Part shown: positions 27,377-37,230 of the stretch, piece after piece
Position numbering within the stretch: position 1 is the stretch's first letter
How the letters are laid out: every line of letters begins with the position of its first letter
NCBI GenBank assembly: GCA_030123605.1
Contig: CP126123.1
Coordinates: 4,121,237 to 4,185,236, forward strand
Length of the DNA: 64,000 bases
DNA from: Nitrospira sp.
Lineage (GTDB): Bacteria > Nitrospirota > Nitrospiria > Nitrospirales > Nitrospiraceae
Direction: 5' to 3'
Made by a program: the position numbers and the translations under genes
Notes under the pieces: model-generated
The model's database searches: none
What the model saw: only the letters and a program-made list of their open reading frames with translations
What the model was told of the DNA's origin: nothing

Positions 27377-29351
27377 GATTCCCTTCTCCCTGCATACGTT
27401 GTGGCTGTTGCTGTATGGGGCACCACATGCGAACGGTGGTGCCGCTCCCCAACTCACTCTCCAGCACAATGTCTCCGCCGTGCGCATCGAGAATGTTCCG
27501 GCAGATGGCGAGCCCCAACCCTGTGCCGCGCGGCTTGCCGCTGGTGAAAAACGGCTCGAATACATGCGGCAGGTGGGCGGGACTGATCCCGCTTCCTCGA
27601 TCTGTCACGACGATCGCCAAACCCGGTTCCGCCCCTCGGGGTTGCTGGGCCAAGGTCACGGTGATGGACTGACCCGGCGGCGTGGCTTCGAGGGCGTTCT
27701 GGATCACGTTGAGCAGTACCTGCTTGAATTGATCGCGATCGGCCTGGATGGTGTAGGGCGGCGCCGGCGCCGCCAGGTGGATCGTCGCCTGTTTGCGGGC
27801 CAGGGGTTCGTCCAACACCTTACCGACTTCTTGCACCAGTTGTGCCATGTCGAAGGCAGCCGACATGATCTCGCGGGGACGGGCATAGTCAATGATTTGA
27901 TTGACGATCCGATCGAGCCGTCTGGTTTCCTGGAGAATGACGTCGAGATCGGGCCGTCGAGTATCGCTCGGATCGGTGTCGTCCAGCAACAGTGAGGCCG
28001 TCGAGCCGATGCCCACGAGCGGGTTTCTGATTTCGTGCGCGATTCCTGCGGCGACTTGCCCGAGCGTCGCGAGCCGTTCGGCCCGGCGCAGGCGTGTCTG
28101 CATGAGGTCGAGCGCGGTGATATCCACGTTGAATCCCTGGTACATCACGATCTGTCCCGAATGGTCTCGAATCGGGATGCGTCGGCTCAAGGCCTTTCGG
28201 ACGGTCCCGTCCGCGTGGAGAAACCGAAAGACCGTTTCGTACGACCGTCCTTCCTCCACGGCCTGCGCGAATTCCGCGATGACCCGGTCGCGATCTTCCG
28301 GGTGTATGGCGCGTCGCACCGCGTCAGGATCCTTTTCTTCACTGGGGTCGAGTCCCGCGAGGATGCTGTTGTATCGATTGCTGAAGATCAGGGTCATGCC
28401 ACGGGTCGTGAAAATGCCGAAGGGGGCGTGGTCGACGATGCTGCGATACTTGGCTTCCGAACCGGCCAGGTCTTGATTGACCTGACGCAGATTGGCTTCC
28501 GACTGTTCGACTGCGACGATGTGGGAATGAATGGCCGAGCTCATGGCACGGATGACGCGCGACAGATTCCCGATTTCGTCCGTTCTGGTCATCACCGGAA
28601 CTTCAGGGACGGGTGTGGCTTCGGACACCACCACGGCTTTGGCCAGTCGCTCGAGCGGCGTCGTGATGGAACGGGCGATGAGATGCAACGCCCCTACCAT
28701 GCAGGTCAAGGCGAAGAGGCCGCCTCCCAGGATCGTCATCAACATGTCGTCGCGATCCTGCGCGAGTTTGGCCAGTTTGTTGTTCAGGGCGGCTTGAGCG
28801 AGGTGGTCCAGCCGTCCCATCTCCTGCCTGATCTTCAACATCAACGCGCGCCCCTTGCCCTCCTCGATGTAGAGTCGCGCGTCGTTCGTATGTTCGGCCT
28901 TGACGGCTTCGATCAGCTCCTCTTTTTCCTCGATGAATTGCCTGACCAACTGTTGGATGGCAGCGATGAGTTCCCGTTGGTCCTCGTGCTGGGAGACGTG
29001 CGCCTCCAGGGTTCTGCCGAGGTTCAGGACGTGATCCTGCGCGGTTCGATAGGGGAACAGATAGTGTTCCTGGCTCGTCAGGACGAACCCTCGGAATCCC
29101 GTTTCGAGGTCGACGATCAGCCGGAGATATTCCGATGCCAGCCGCTGGGAATAATAGATATCGTTGAGCTGGCCTTCGTCATCGGAGAAGGTCGTGACGC
29201 TGCGGTAGGTCAAGATGCTGAGGAGGAGCACGGTCAGAGCAGGGATGACCGACGCAAGAAACAGCTTGCGGGCGATGGGTAGATTGCTCAGCAGGTCGCT
29301 CAAGGGGGCGTTTAATCTCCGAGCCGTATCGTAGTCTTCACCCTTGTCCAT
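27348..29351 (-). CDS. CHASE3-HAMP-PAS sensor histidine kinase
   Basis: A 667-aa inner-membrane kinase: TM1 near residues 28-50, a periplasmic four-helix CHASE3 sensor (about 60-185, with the hallmark DLETGFRGFVLTSQE), TM2 near 195-220, HAMP, a PAS domain (about 300-420), HisKA with IAHEIRNPLVGIG, and HATPase with GSGISP and GTGLGLAICRNI. It would phosphorylate the overlapping NtrC-type regulator. The ATG at 29351 follows GAGG at 7 nt. Its CHASE3 module resembles the kinase-less protein encoded after nxrB2. Confidence 0.92.
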   Translation of the reverse strand: MDKGEDYDTARRLNAPLSDLLSNLPIARKLFLASVIPALTVLLLSILTYRSVTTFSDDEGQLNDIYYSQRLASEYLRLIVDLETGFRGFVLTSQEHYLFPYRTAQDHVLNLGRTLEAHVSQHEDQRELIAAIQQLVRQFIEEKEELIEAVKAEHTNDARLYIEEGKGRALMLKIRQEMGRLDHLAQAALNNKLAKLAQDRDDMLMTILGGGLFALTCMVGALHLIARSITTPLERLAKAVVVSEATPVPEVPVMTRTDEIGNLSRVIRAMSSAIHSHIVAVEQSEANLRQVNQDLAGSEAKYRSIVDHAPFGIFTTRGMTLIFSNRYNSILAGLDPSEEKDPDAVRRAIHPEDRDRVIAEFAQAVEEGRSYETVFRFLHADGTVRKALSRRIPIRDHSGQIVMYQGFNVDITALDLMQTRLRRAERLATLGQVAAGIAHEIRNPLVGIGSTASLLLDDTDPSDTRRPDLDVILQETRRLDRIVNQIIDYARPREIMSAAFDMAQLVQEVGKVLDEPLARKQATIHLAAPAPPYTIQADRDQFKQVLLNVIQNALEATPPGQSITVTLAQQPRGAEPGLAIVVTDRGSGISPAHLPHVFEPFFTSGKPRGTGLGLAICRNILDAHGGDIVLESELGSGTTVRMWCPIQQQPQRMQGEGNHAGHHLRHG

Positions 29352-29585
29352 GTGCAACCTCGCTGCCTGATCCGTTGCAGCTTCCAGAGAACGTAACCAT
29401 AGAGCCGAATTGCACGTGATTCCGGCGTCCATCTTCTTCCAGCAGGCCTTCGTCATGACCTCGTCGAGTCGCACTCTTCTTTGCATCGAGCGATTTTGAA
29501 CTGTGCGGCCGTGCGATTACGCCCGTGCTCAGGCGTCAGGAGAATAGGTCTATCGACCCAGAAACGACTCTGCGCAAGAGGGCGA

Positions 29586-29625
29586 GCGGGGTATTCGTGC
29601 GAGAGCGAACGGGGTACTCGCGTGC
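29586..29625 (+). repeat. Direct repeat upstream of the nitrite/formate channel promoter
   Basis: CGGGGTATTCGTGCG (29586-29600) and CGGGGTACTCGCGTGCG (29609-29625) are repeated 23 bp apart and end 34 bp before the -24 element. They could be binding sites for the divergently encoded NtrC-type regulator. This is an inference from position. Confidence 0.4.
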
Positions 29626-29658
29626 GGTTCCGTGGCGACACGCAAAAGATTACCGTCG

Positions 29659-29674
29659 AGGCATGCGGTTTGCT
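29659..29674 (+). promoter_or_regulatory. Sigma54 promoter of the nitrite/formate channel gene
   Basis: AGGCATGCGGTTTGCT matches TGGCACG-N4-TTGCW at all but two positions (first base A, C to T at position 6), with correct GG-to-GC spacing. The leader to the ATG at 29757 is about 70 nt. The divergent gene pair encodes a kinase and a sigma54 activator. Confidence 0.65.
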
Positions 29675-29756
29675 CACTCCGGCAGTCCAACGAAAGCTCG
29701 GTCCGTGATCCGGAGGATCGCGGGGTCTGCGTTGAACGGCAAACAAGGAGGATGCG

Positions 29757-30626
29757 ATGGATTATGTGAAGCCTTACGGCGTGGTGGACAGTATGCTGGC
29801 TGGCGGCGCATTGAAGTTGAGCCTGCCGCCGCGCCAGCTTGTGCTTCGCGGCATGTTGGCCGGCGCCTATTTGGGCATCGGGACCAGCATGGCCGTGACG
29901 GCGGCGGTCGAGACCGGCTATTGGATCATCGGTAGTTTGCTGTTCCCGTTCGGCCTGGCCCTGGCGATTTTGCTCGGGGCTGAGATCATCACCGGCAGTT
30001 TCGCCTTGCTCCCCGTCGCAGTGGCCGACGGTCAGAAAAACGCCGGTCTCCGCCATGTGGTGACAAACATGGGGTGGGTATTTTTAGGCAATCTCCTCGG
30101 CAGCGTCTTGTATGCGGGCTTGTTCGCGATCGCGCTGACCACGGGAGGTGATGCTCCGGTCAATGCGGTCGGTGCCAAACTCATTGCGGTTGCCGAGGCG
30201 AAGACCAACTATTATGTGTCGCACGGCTCGGCCGGTCTCCTGGCGGCCTTCACCAAGGGGATATTGTGCAACTGGATGGTCAGCCTCGCAGTCGTCGCCG
30301 CCTATATGTCGACGTCGTTCTCCGGGAAAATCCTCGCCATCTGGGGGCCGACGCTGATGTTCTTTTCGCAGGGGTTCGAGCACGCGGTCGTGAATATGTT
30401 CTTGATGCCGGTCGCGATGTTCTTGGGAGGCAATATCACGGTCTCTACGTGGTGGTTGTGGAATCAGATTCCGGTGACCTTGGGAAATTTGGTCGGCGGG
30501 ATGGTCTTTACCGGTTTAGCGATGTACGCGGCCCATCGTGCCGTGGCCCCGGCGGCGCAGCCTGTCCCGGCGGCAGGCCAGACGAACGCTCGGTCCGAGC
30601 AAGCGGGCTACTCTCCTTCGTATTGA
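29757..30626 (+). CDS. Formate/nitrite transporter (FocA/NirC family)
   Basis: A 289-aa inner-membrane pentameric channel protein with six hydrophobic helices and the family features: AGAYLGIG in the first helix region, LGAEIITGSFALLP, CNWMVSLAVVAAYMSTSFSGKILAIWGP, and GFEHAVVNMFLMP with the conserved pore-region His. Members move nitrite or formate. Next to nitrite oxidoreductase genes, nitrite transport or nitrite leakage control is likely, but formate cannot be excluded, since Nitrospira can also use formate. A strong AAGGAGG site precedes the ATG, and a sigma54 promoter lies upstream. Confidence 0.92.
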   Translation: MDYVKPYGVVDSMLAGGALKLSLPPRQLVLRGMLAGAYLGIGTSMAVTAAVETGYWIIGSLLFPFGLALAILLGAEIITGSFALLPVAVADGQKNAGLRHVVTNMGWVFLGNLLGSVLYAGLFAIALTTGGDAPVNAVGAKLIAVAEAKTNYYVSHGSAGLLAAFTKGILCNWMVSLAVVAAYMSTSFSGKILAIWGPTLMFFSQGFEHAVVNMFLMPVAMFLGGNITVSTWWLWNQIPVTLGNLVGGMVFTGLAMYAAHRAVAPAAQPVPAAGQTNARSEQAGYSPSY

Positions 30627-30672
30627 ACCAGCGGGTCCTTCTCCCTTATCGCGACGGTGTCGGAGGACGATG

Positions 30673-32271
30673 ATGGCGGCGGTGTATCTTGGGCGGTTGC
30701 ATGGATGGCGGTTCGTGCTCTTCAATGCCGTACTCGGCTTGGCGCACATCGTCGTCCTATTCAACGCCGGGTCCTACATCGCCCTCTTGCCGCATGTGTC
30801 GGGCGATCTGGGCGGTGTGTTGCCCAGCTTCCTCACCTGGGCGCAGACCGATTTCATGGTCGGACTGGCGCTGGGGTTTCCTCTCGCGCGGTATTTCTCC
30901 GGGCGGATCGGTGACTACCGGCTGTTGATCGCGGCGTTCCTGGTGTACAGCGTGGCCTCTTTTCTCTGCGGGGACAGCAAGACTCTCACGCAGTTCGTGC
31001 CGGCTCGGATCATCCAGGGCATTGCCGGCGGCATCACCATTCCGCTGGTCCAATCGATGTTGCTCAACGAATACCCCAAACGGTTGAAGGCACTCGCCCT
31101 CACCGTCTGGGGTCTGTTCAGCATCACACCCTTCACGATCGGTATGCCGGTGGGGGGCTACATCGCCTATCTGTTCGGCTGGCGGTTTCTGTTCTATCTG
31201 GATTTCGTGCTGACTCTCGTCATCGTAGGGGTTTTGGGGGCCTTGCTGTATGGCCGAGGCTTTCGGCGCCGGTACTCCCGTTTCGACACCGTCGGGTTCC
31301 TGCTGCTGGCCGTGCTGCTGCTGGGCCTCCAGACGTTGCTCAACATGGGCAACGATTTCGATTGGCTGGACTCGCCGTTCCTCCAGGTTGTAGCCATCGT
31401 GCTCGTCGTGGTCTTTCCCTGTTTCGTCATCTGGGAACTCGGCGAACGGCATCCGACCCTGGATCTCCGCCTGTTTCTGCATCGTAATTTCTTGATCGGC
31501 ATCATCAGCCTCACGCTCGGTTTTTTTTCGATCCAAGGGCTGCTGTCCTTGTTGATCGTCCAGATCCAGTACCTGTTTGGGTATTCGTCGAAATTGGCCG
31601 GCCTGGCGCTGTTGCCGATGGTGTTGTTGGGAGCGCCGATCATTGCGATCATGCACATACTGTGCAAGTACGTTGATGCGCGCTGGCTGGTTTGTTTCAA
31701 TAGCCTCGGCTTTGCCTGGACGTTCTATTGGATCGGCCTGTACGACGATCCCCATTCATTCGAAGAGCTGTTCTGGCCGATGGTCGTGGAGGGGATTTTC
31801 CTGGGATCGTTCTTTACGCCGATGACGGTGCTGCTCCTGCACGGCCTGTCCGGTCCCATGATCACCCGTGCAGCCGAGGTCGCGAACTTGTTGCGAGTGG
31901 CGGCCGGAGCGTTCGGCATCACGTTCCAAGGCATCGTGCTTTTTCGCCGGCGGTACTTTCATCAGCTGCATCTGGCCGATCATTTCGGCGGACGACAGTG
32001 GATTTCCTTCGATCCGTTGGATCGTCTGGCGAGCAAATACAGCGCCGCCGGACTCAGCCCGTCTGAGATCCAAGGCCAATTCGGAGTCTTGATCAAGCAA
32101 CAGGCGGCGATTCTCGGCATGAACGACGCGTTTCTGCTCAGCAGTTATCTGTTCATTGGATTGGGTTTGTTGGTTTGGTTCGCGCATCCGACCCATCTGC
32201 CGGTGGCTATGACCCCCGCTGATGAGCTGCGGGAGATGCGCGCGGAAGAATTGATGGAGGAAGTGCCATGA
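30673..32271 (+). CDS. DHA2-family MFS efflux transporter (EmrB-like)
   Basis: A 532-aa inner-membrane antiporter with about 14 hydrophobic helices. The N-terminal motif around TM2-3 (DFMVGLALGFPLARYFSGRIGDYRLL) fits MFS motif A, and GGITIPLVQSMLLNEYPKR and GMPVGGYIAY match the DHA2/EmrB group. It would drive drug or small-molecule export with the adaptor and outer-membrane protein encoded next. I chose the ATG at 30673, with GGAGG at 6 nt, over the ATG 3 nt earlier. The next gene overlaps it by 4 bp. Confidence 0.88.
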   Translation: MAAVYLGRLHGWRFVLFNAVLGLAHIVVLFNAGSYIALLPHVSGDLGGVLPSFLTWAQTDFMVGLALGFPLARYFSGRIGDYRLLIAAFLVYSVASFLCGDSKTLTQFVPARIIQGIAGGITIPLVQSMLLNEYPKRLKALALTVWGLFSITPFTIGMPVGGYIAYLFGWRFLFYLDFVLTLVIVGVLGALLYGRGFRRRYSRFDTVGFLLLAVLLLGLQTLLNMGNDFDWLDSPFLQVVAIVLVVVFPCFVIWELGERHPTLDLRLFLHRNFLIGIISLTLGFFSIQGLLSLLIVQIQYLFGYSSKLAGLALLPMVLLGAPIIAIMHILCKYVDARWLVCFNSLGFAWTFYWIGLYDDPHSFEELFWPMVVEGIFLGSFFTPMTVLLLHGLSGPMITRAAEVANLLRVAAGAFGITFQGIVLFRRRYFHQLHLADHFGGRQWISFDPLDRLASKYSAAGLSPSEIQGQFGVLIKQQAAILGMNDAFLLSSYLFIGLGLLVWFAHPTHLPVAMTPADELREMRAEELMEEVP

Positions 32272-33773
32272 CAGGTTCCACGACGGCGCGCCGGCTGCGG
32301 ATCGGTCTCGGGGTCGGCTGCGCGCTGTTCTTCGGCAGTTGTGCCTGGATCCCGAAGGGCGATCCGCCGGCCGAGTATCTCGAACCGCCGGAGATGAAGG
32401 AGACGCTGGAAGAGGTGACGAGCCGGCTTCAGCAATGGCCTGAGGACCGGTGGTGGGAACAGTTCGGCAATCCAGAACTGAACGAGCTGATCGAAACGGC
32501 CCTCAAGGACAATCCCGGACTGAAACATGCCTCGGCCAGGCTACGCCAGGCGGAAGCGCTCGTGAAGGTCGAAGGGGCGCGACTCTTGCCGTTTATGGAA
32601 GCCGAGGCGTCTCTCACCTATGAGCGCATTTCACAACACGGTGTCTTTGCCGCTCTGAATCCGGAGGTGGGCGGCATAAGAATCGCGTACGGGATCATCA
32701 ACCCGTTGAGCTTCCGGTACGAATTCGATTTCTGGGGGAAGAATCGCGCCATGCTCGAGGCGGCCTTGGGGCATGCGGCAGCCGAGGAGGCGGAAACCGC
32801 AGAGGTGCGTTTGCGGCTGACCGCCGGCATTGCACGCGCGTACTTCCGCGGACAAGCGCTCCAGCAGCAGCTCAATGTAGTGAAGACCATCGTCGGAATC
32901 CGGCGTGATCTCCAGAAGCTGGCGGAGACTAGGTTCCGACTCGGCCTGGACAACGACCAGCCGGTGAAGATCGCCGTGGCCGATTATGAAGCGGCCTTCA
33001 AACGGCAGGCAGCGGTTCGCGACCAACTGGATGTCCAGCGTCATTTGCTTGCCAGATTGGCGGGAAAGGGACCGGATGAGGCGATCCATTTGTTTGCGAA
33101 GCCACGAGTGGTTGTTCCCAATCAGATTGCGGCGCCCGACCACCTGTCCATCGGTTTGTTGGTCCATCGCCCAGACCTGGCTGCGGCCCTCTATCGAGCC
33201 CACGCCGCGTCGCGGATGGTCAAGGTCGCCAAGACACAATTCTATCCCACGATCGACCTGACGGGATTCGTGGGGTTCAATGCCTTGACGTTGACGAAGG
33301 GCACGGACAAACTTGCCAATTTCCTCTTCAGCGGTCAGAGCTTTTCGTATGGATTGGCTCCGGGGTTGCGCATGCCTTGGTTCGAAGGCGGCAGACTCCG
33401 GGGAGAGTTGGGGGCACAACGCGCCGAATATGACGCGGCGGTGGAGCTGTACAACGACACCTTGCTGGACGCGATGAGGGAGGTGGCCGACAGTTTGAGC
33501 GCCTGGCAAACGACCAAGGAAATGATGGAGTCTCACAGGCGCTTGCTCGCCTCGCTCGGCGCGGACTGGCGGCTGGCGAAGGTACGGCTCGTCAGCGGTC
33601 TCGACGACGATCGCGAGGTGTTGCGCCATCAACATCCGATGTTGGAGCAGGAATACGCTTTGAGGGCGTTGGAGAGCGATCAGTTGGTCGCCGCCGTCGA
33701 TCTCATCGAATCGCTGGGCGGGGGCTATCACAATCCGGACATCGAAAAACGGCCGAATCACAACCCGAGTTAA
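32268..33773 (+). CDS. NodT-type outer-membrane efflux lipoprotein
   Basis: A 501-aa TolC-superfamily outer-membrane factor with a lipoprotein signal (lipobox near FGSCAW, residue about 26) followed by the NodT-family opening WEQFGNPELNELIETALKDNPGLKHASARLRQAEA. Two helical efflux repeats follow. It overlaps the MFS gene by ATGA and lies 3 bp before the EmrA-like gene, so this is a complete tripartite export operon. Confidence 0.87.
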   Translation: MTGSTTARRLRIGLGVGCALFFGSCAWIPKGDPPAEYLEPPEMKETLEEVTSRLQQWPEDRWWEQFGNPELNELIETALKDNPGLKHASARLRQAEALVKVEGARLLPFMEAEASLTYERISQHGVFAALNPEVGGIRIAYGIINPLSFRYEFDFWGKNRAMLEAALGHAAAEEAETAEVRLRLTAGIARAYFRGQALQQQLNVVKTIVGIRRDLQKLAETRFRLGLDNDQPVKIAVADYEAAFKRQAAVRDQLDVQRHLLARLAGKGPDEAIHLFAKPRVVVPNQIAAPDHLSIGLLVHRPDLAAALYRAHAASRMVKVAKTQFYPTIDLTGFVGFNALTLTKGTDKLANFLFSGQSFSYGLAPGLRMPWFEGGRLRGELGAQRAEYDAAVELYNDTLLDAMREVADSLSAWQTTKEMMESHRRLLASLGADWRLAKVRLVSGLDDDREVLRHQHPMLEQEYALRALESDQLVAAVDLIESLGGGYHNPDIEKRPNHNPS

Positions 33774-33776
33774 TTT

Positions 33777-35288
33777 ATGACCACTACGACAACGTCGGAA
33801 ACGAATCCAGCTCCTTCATCCGGTTCACTCAGAATTCACCCCAAGGCCATTCGTGCCAGCCGGAATCGCCGGTTGCTGCTCGTCGCTTTGCTGATCCTGG
33901 TCGCCTCCGTCGGGTATTTCGTCTACTGGTGGACACACGACCGACACTGGGTCAAGACCGACAACGCCTACGTCACGGGCAACCTGGTGCCGGTCGCGGC
34001 GCAAGCCTCCGGTATCATCACGCAGGTGCTGTTCGAGGAGACGCAATTCGTGAACCGAGGCGACCTGATGATTCGTCTCGATGAGCACCTGGCCTACGCG
34101 GCCTTGGGTCGCGCCCGCGGACGATTGGGTGAAGAGGTTCGGCGCGTCGCCGCCCTGTTCATGACGAGGAAGCAGTTGGCGGAAAAATTGAAGTCGCGAA
34201 CCGCACGCTTGGGCCTGGCTGAACACGACATGGAACGCTATCAAAAGGCCTCTCCGAGCGGCGCGGTTTCCAAGCAAATCGTGCAAAACACGAGGGATGT
34301 AATCGCGTCCTTGGAAGCCGAGGTGCGGGAGACGCAGGCCGAGCTCGATACGCTCGATGCGCAGATCGGAGGCACGACGGTCGCGGCACACCCGGCCGTC
34401 GAATTCGCCAAGCATCAGCTCATCGACGCGCATCTGGAGTATGCTCGTCAACAAGTTCGGGCTCCGGTGTCCGGATACGTAGCCAAACGCAAGGCGCAAG
34501 TGGGAGACCGTGTGCAACCCGGCGCTCCGCTCATGACGATCGTGCCGCTGGACCATCTCTGGGTCGAGGCGAATTTGCGGGAAACGGAACTGCAGCACGT
34601 CAGGCCGGGGCAGCCGGCCTTGGTGAACGTGAGCCTGTACGGGTCGAAGCAGACCTTCCATGGCACCGTCGAGGGTTTGGTGCCGGGTAGCGGTAGTCCG
34701 TTCGCGCTGCTTCCGCCGGACAATTCCACGGGCAATTTCATCCACATCGTCGAGCGTGTGCCGGTGCGCATCGCGCTGCCGGCGGAGGAGCTGCGTGAAC
34801 ATCCGATCAGACCGGGACTTTCGACGGTGACGAGCATCAACATCACCGAGTCCGGCCAATCCGTCTGGTCGTCTTTGGCGACGGCGTCGACACACGAATA
34901 CGAAACCGATGTCTACGCGGATGAGCTGCCCTCGGCGGAATCCATGGCGAACGAGGTGATGGCGACGAATCTCGTCGTCGCGAACGAAATCGAACAATCC
35001 GACTTGTTGTTTACTCAAGAAGGCGAAGAGAGCGTTGCGCCGATAAAAGGACGATACGGAAGACCGGGGAAGGAATTCGCTCCGGATGCTCGAAGCCGTT
35101 CCGTTCAATCAGGCGTTGAGCCGGCGCAGCCCTTTGCGCCGCGTCGGAGTCCGGATCTCGGTCTCTCCACTGCACCGTTAACTCCGTCCGTTGGTCCCAG
35201 TACCGGGTCGTTGGGGCCTGAGGCTGGGCGGAATCCTGCCGGTTTAAAATTTGGCCGCGAACGAGATCGTGGACGGCAAGCGTTTTAG
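33777..35288 (+). CDS. EmrA/HlyD-type membrane fusion protein
   Basis: A 503-aa adaptor with one N-terminal membrane helix (about 33-53), the EmrA signature WVKTDNAYVTGNLVPVAAQASG, an alpha-hairpin (about 100-200), and a lipoyl/beta-barrel half (VRAPVSGYVAKRKAQVGDRV, then WVEANLRETELQHVRPGQ). It bridges the MFS pump and the NodT-like protein. About 100 C-terminal residues after the normal domain end are Ser/Pro/Arg-rich, without a recognisable domain; this extension is unusual for EmrA. Confidence 0.88.
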   Translation: MTTTTTSETNPAPSSGSLRIHPKAIRASRNRRLLLVALLILVASVGYFVYWWTHDRHWVKTDNAYVTGNLVPVAAQASGIITQVLFEETQFVNRGDLMIRLDEHLAYAALGRARGRLGEEVRRVAALFMTRKQLAEKLKSRTARLGLAEHDMERYQKASPSGAVSKQIVQNTRDVIASLEAEVRETQAELDTLDAQIGGTTVAAHPAVEFAKHQLIDAHLEYARQQVRAPVSGYVAKRKAQVGDRVQPGAPLMTIVPLDHLWVEANLRETELQHVRPGQPALVNVSLYGSKQTFHGTVEGLVPGSGSPFALLPPDNSTGNFIHIVERVPVRIALPAEELREHPIRPGLSTVTSINITESGQSVWSSLATASTHEYETDVYADELPSAESMANEVMATNLVVANEIEQSDLLFTQEGEESVAPIKGRYGRPGKEFAPDARSRSVQSGVEPAQPFAPRRSPDLGLSTAPLTPSVGPSTGSLGPEAGRNPAGLKFGRERDRGRQAF

Positions 35289-35535
35289 AATCGTTAAGGG
35301 CGCTTTTGTGATGAGCTCCCTGACTCCGTGTGCCCCATCCTGCCGAAGGTGGCAATTCTTCTGGCGCAATCGTGATCGGATTTGATTGTTGCCTGCTTGA
35401 ATGGTCTGCCACGAATCCATTATTTTCAACAGTGCTGGATAACTGCGTCCGACGAATTTATGATGTCGCCTCTCGTGCATTGCCGGCGAAATGGCCGTAG
35501 GCGCGGCGTGAGTGGTGTCGTTCAAGGAGTGGAAT

Positions 35536-37056
35536 GTGCGTAAAGTCGATCTGAGCTACCGAACCCTTCTCTCCGTGACCAATGTGCTGAATTCCCAGCA
35601 AAATAGACAGAACCTCTTCCGCGCGGTGACCGAGCAATTGGCCAAAGTCGTGCGATGGGAACGGGCGGGCATCACGGTATATGACCTGGAGGCCGATGCA
35701 TTCCGGTTTTATGCGGTCGAAACGAATCTCCCCAAAGTCGTGCTGCGCAGTGATGCGATGATTCCACGCGCGCAAAGTGCTGTTGGATGGGTCTATGACC
35801 ATCAATGTGTGCACGTACGTCCTCGTTTGCAGGAAGAACAACTGTTCATCGAAGATAAATGTTATTTGCAGGAAGGTCTTGGGCGGATGATCAATCTTCC
35901 CATGGTCGTGCAGGACTCCTGCCTCGGGACGTTGAATATCGGCAGCGTCGAAGCGGGTCTCCCGGATCCTGACGATGTGGAGTTTCTTCAGCAGGTGGCG
36001 ACGCAGATAGGGTTTGCGATCGCGCATGTCAACGCTTACGAAGAAATCAATCGTTTGCGCGAGCAACTGGCGCGGGAAAACGTCTACCTGACCGAAGAGT
36101 TAAAAACAACGCAAAATTACGATATGGTCGTAGGGCGAAGCCAAGTGTTCGGCCGGGTGCTTTCGCTGGCTAACCAGGCAGCCCCGACGACGGCCACCGT
36201 CCTGATTACCGGAGAAACCGGGACCGGAAAAGAGGTGTTGGCCCGTGCCATTCACGAACAGAGCCCTCGACGAGATCGGGCATTCGTGCGCCTCAACTGT
36301 GCTGCGTTGCCGGCCGGTCTCATTGAAAGCGAATTGTTCGGCCATGAGCGCGGCGCCTTTACCGGTGCAGCTCAACAACGTGTCGGGCGTTTCGAATTGG
36401 CCACCGGGGGCACCTTGTTTCTCGATGAGATCGGTGAAATGTCGTTGGAGGCGCAAGCTAAGCTGTTGCGTGTGCTGCAGGATGGCATGGTCGACCGAAT
36501 CGGTGGGACAAAGTCGATTCCGGTCGATGTGCGGGTGATCGCCGCGACGAATACCGATCTGCAAGCGGCGATTCAGCGAGGGAGGTTTCGCAGCGATTTA
36601 TATTATCGATTGAACGTTTTTCCTATTCACATGCCTTCCTTGCGGGAGCGTCCGGAAGATATTCCGATTCTCGCCAGACATTTCATGCGCTTTCATGCGC
36701 AGCGGTTGAAGCGTCCTTGCCGTGATTTCGATGGGCCGACAATGGAGCGATTGGTGCGCTATGAATGGCCGGGCAATGTACGAGAGCTTGAAAATCTCAT
36801 CGAGCGAGGGTTGATCCTCTGTCATGATCTCGTCCTTCGCATTGATCCGGCCATGGGTGACGTGCGGCTATCGGCGGAGGTGAGCCCTCGACGCACCCTT
36901 CAAGATGAAGAGCGTCACCATATTCTTCAGGCACTCACATTGGCGGATTGGCGCATCGAAGGTCCGAGCGGAGCTGCGGAACAACTGGGATTGGCGCCCA
37001 GCACACTTCGTAGTCGCATGTATCGTTTGGGGATTCGTCGTTCTCCACATTCATAA
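35536..37056 (+). CDS. GAF-domain sigma54-dependent transcriptional activator (FhlA/NorR-like layout)
   Basis: A 506-aa regulator with an N-terminal GAF sensor domain (about 15-165), AAA+ domain ([15 protein letters not shown] in [20 protein letters not shown]) and a C-terminal Fis HTH ([21 protein letters not shown]). It has no receiver, so it probably senses a small ligand directly. I chose GTG 35536, with AAGGAG at 6 nt, over GTG 35512. It lies directly upstream of nxrA2 on the same strand, and a consensus sigma54 promoter lies between them, so nxrAB2 is the likely target. What the GAF domain binds is unknown; nitrite, NO or a redox ligand are guesses. Confidence 0.9.
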   Translation: MRKVDLSYRTLLSVTNVLNSQQNRQNLFRAVTEQLAKVVRWERAGITVYDLEADAFRFYAVETNLPKVVLRSDAMIPRAQSAVGWVYDHQCVHVRPRLQEEQLFIEDKCYLQEGLGRMINLPMVVQDSCLGTLNIGSVEAGLPDPDDVEFLQQVATQIGFAIAHVNAYEEINRLREQLARENVYLTEELKTTQNYDMVVGRSQVFGRVLSLANQAAPTTATVLITGETGTGKEVLARAIHEQSPRRDRAFVRLNCAALPAGLIESELFGHERGAFTGAAQQRVGRFELATGGTLFLDEIGEMSLEAQAKLLRVLQDGMVDRIGGTKSIPVDVRVIAATNTDLQAAIQRGRFRSDLYYRLNVFPIHMPSLRERPEDIPILARHFMRFHAQRLKRPCRDFDGPTMERLVRYEWPGNVRELENLIERGLILCHDLVLRIDPAMGDVRLSAEVSPRRTLQDEERHHILQALTLADWRIEGPSGAAEQLGLAPSTLRSRMYRLGIRRSPHS

Positions 37057-37090
37057 TCCCTCCTCTCACCGAACGCCTCACCGACAAGTG

Positions 37091-37142
37091 CCCACGAAAT
37101 ATCGTGGTGCCATCTTCGTGTCCCACCACGATATTTCGCGGG
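37091..37142. repeat. Long inverted repeat between the GAF activator gene and nxrA2
   Basis: CGAAATATCGTGGTG at 37095-37109 and its exact reverse complement at 37124-37138 are separated by 14 bp, and pairing resumes outside after one mismatch. It starts 35 bp after the activator stop codon and ends 89 bp before the sigma54 promoter. Two readings are possible: an upstream activating sequence, or a transcript-end hairpin without a T run. Confidence 0.6.
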
Positions 37143-37230
37143 ATACGAGGCTTGTCGAGGTCCCCTCGGAAATTCGCCGATTATGTTTAGTAAATTCAAT
37201 GACATGGAAATCGAGATCGATACGCATGTT

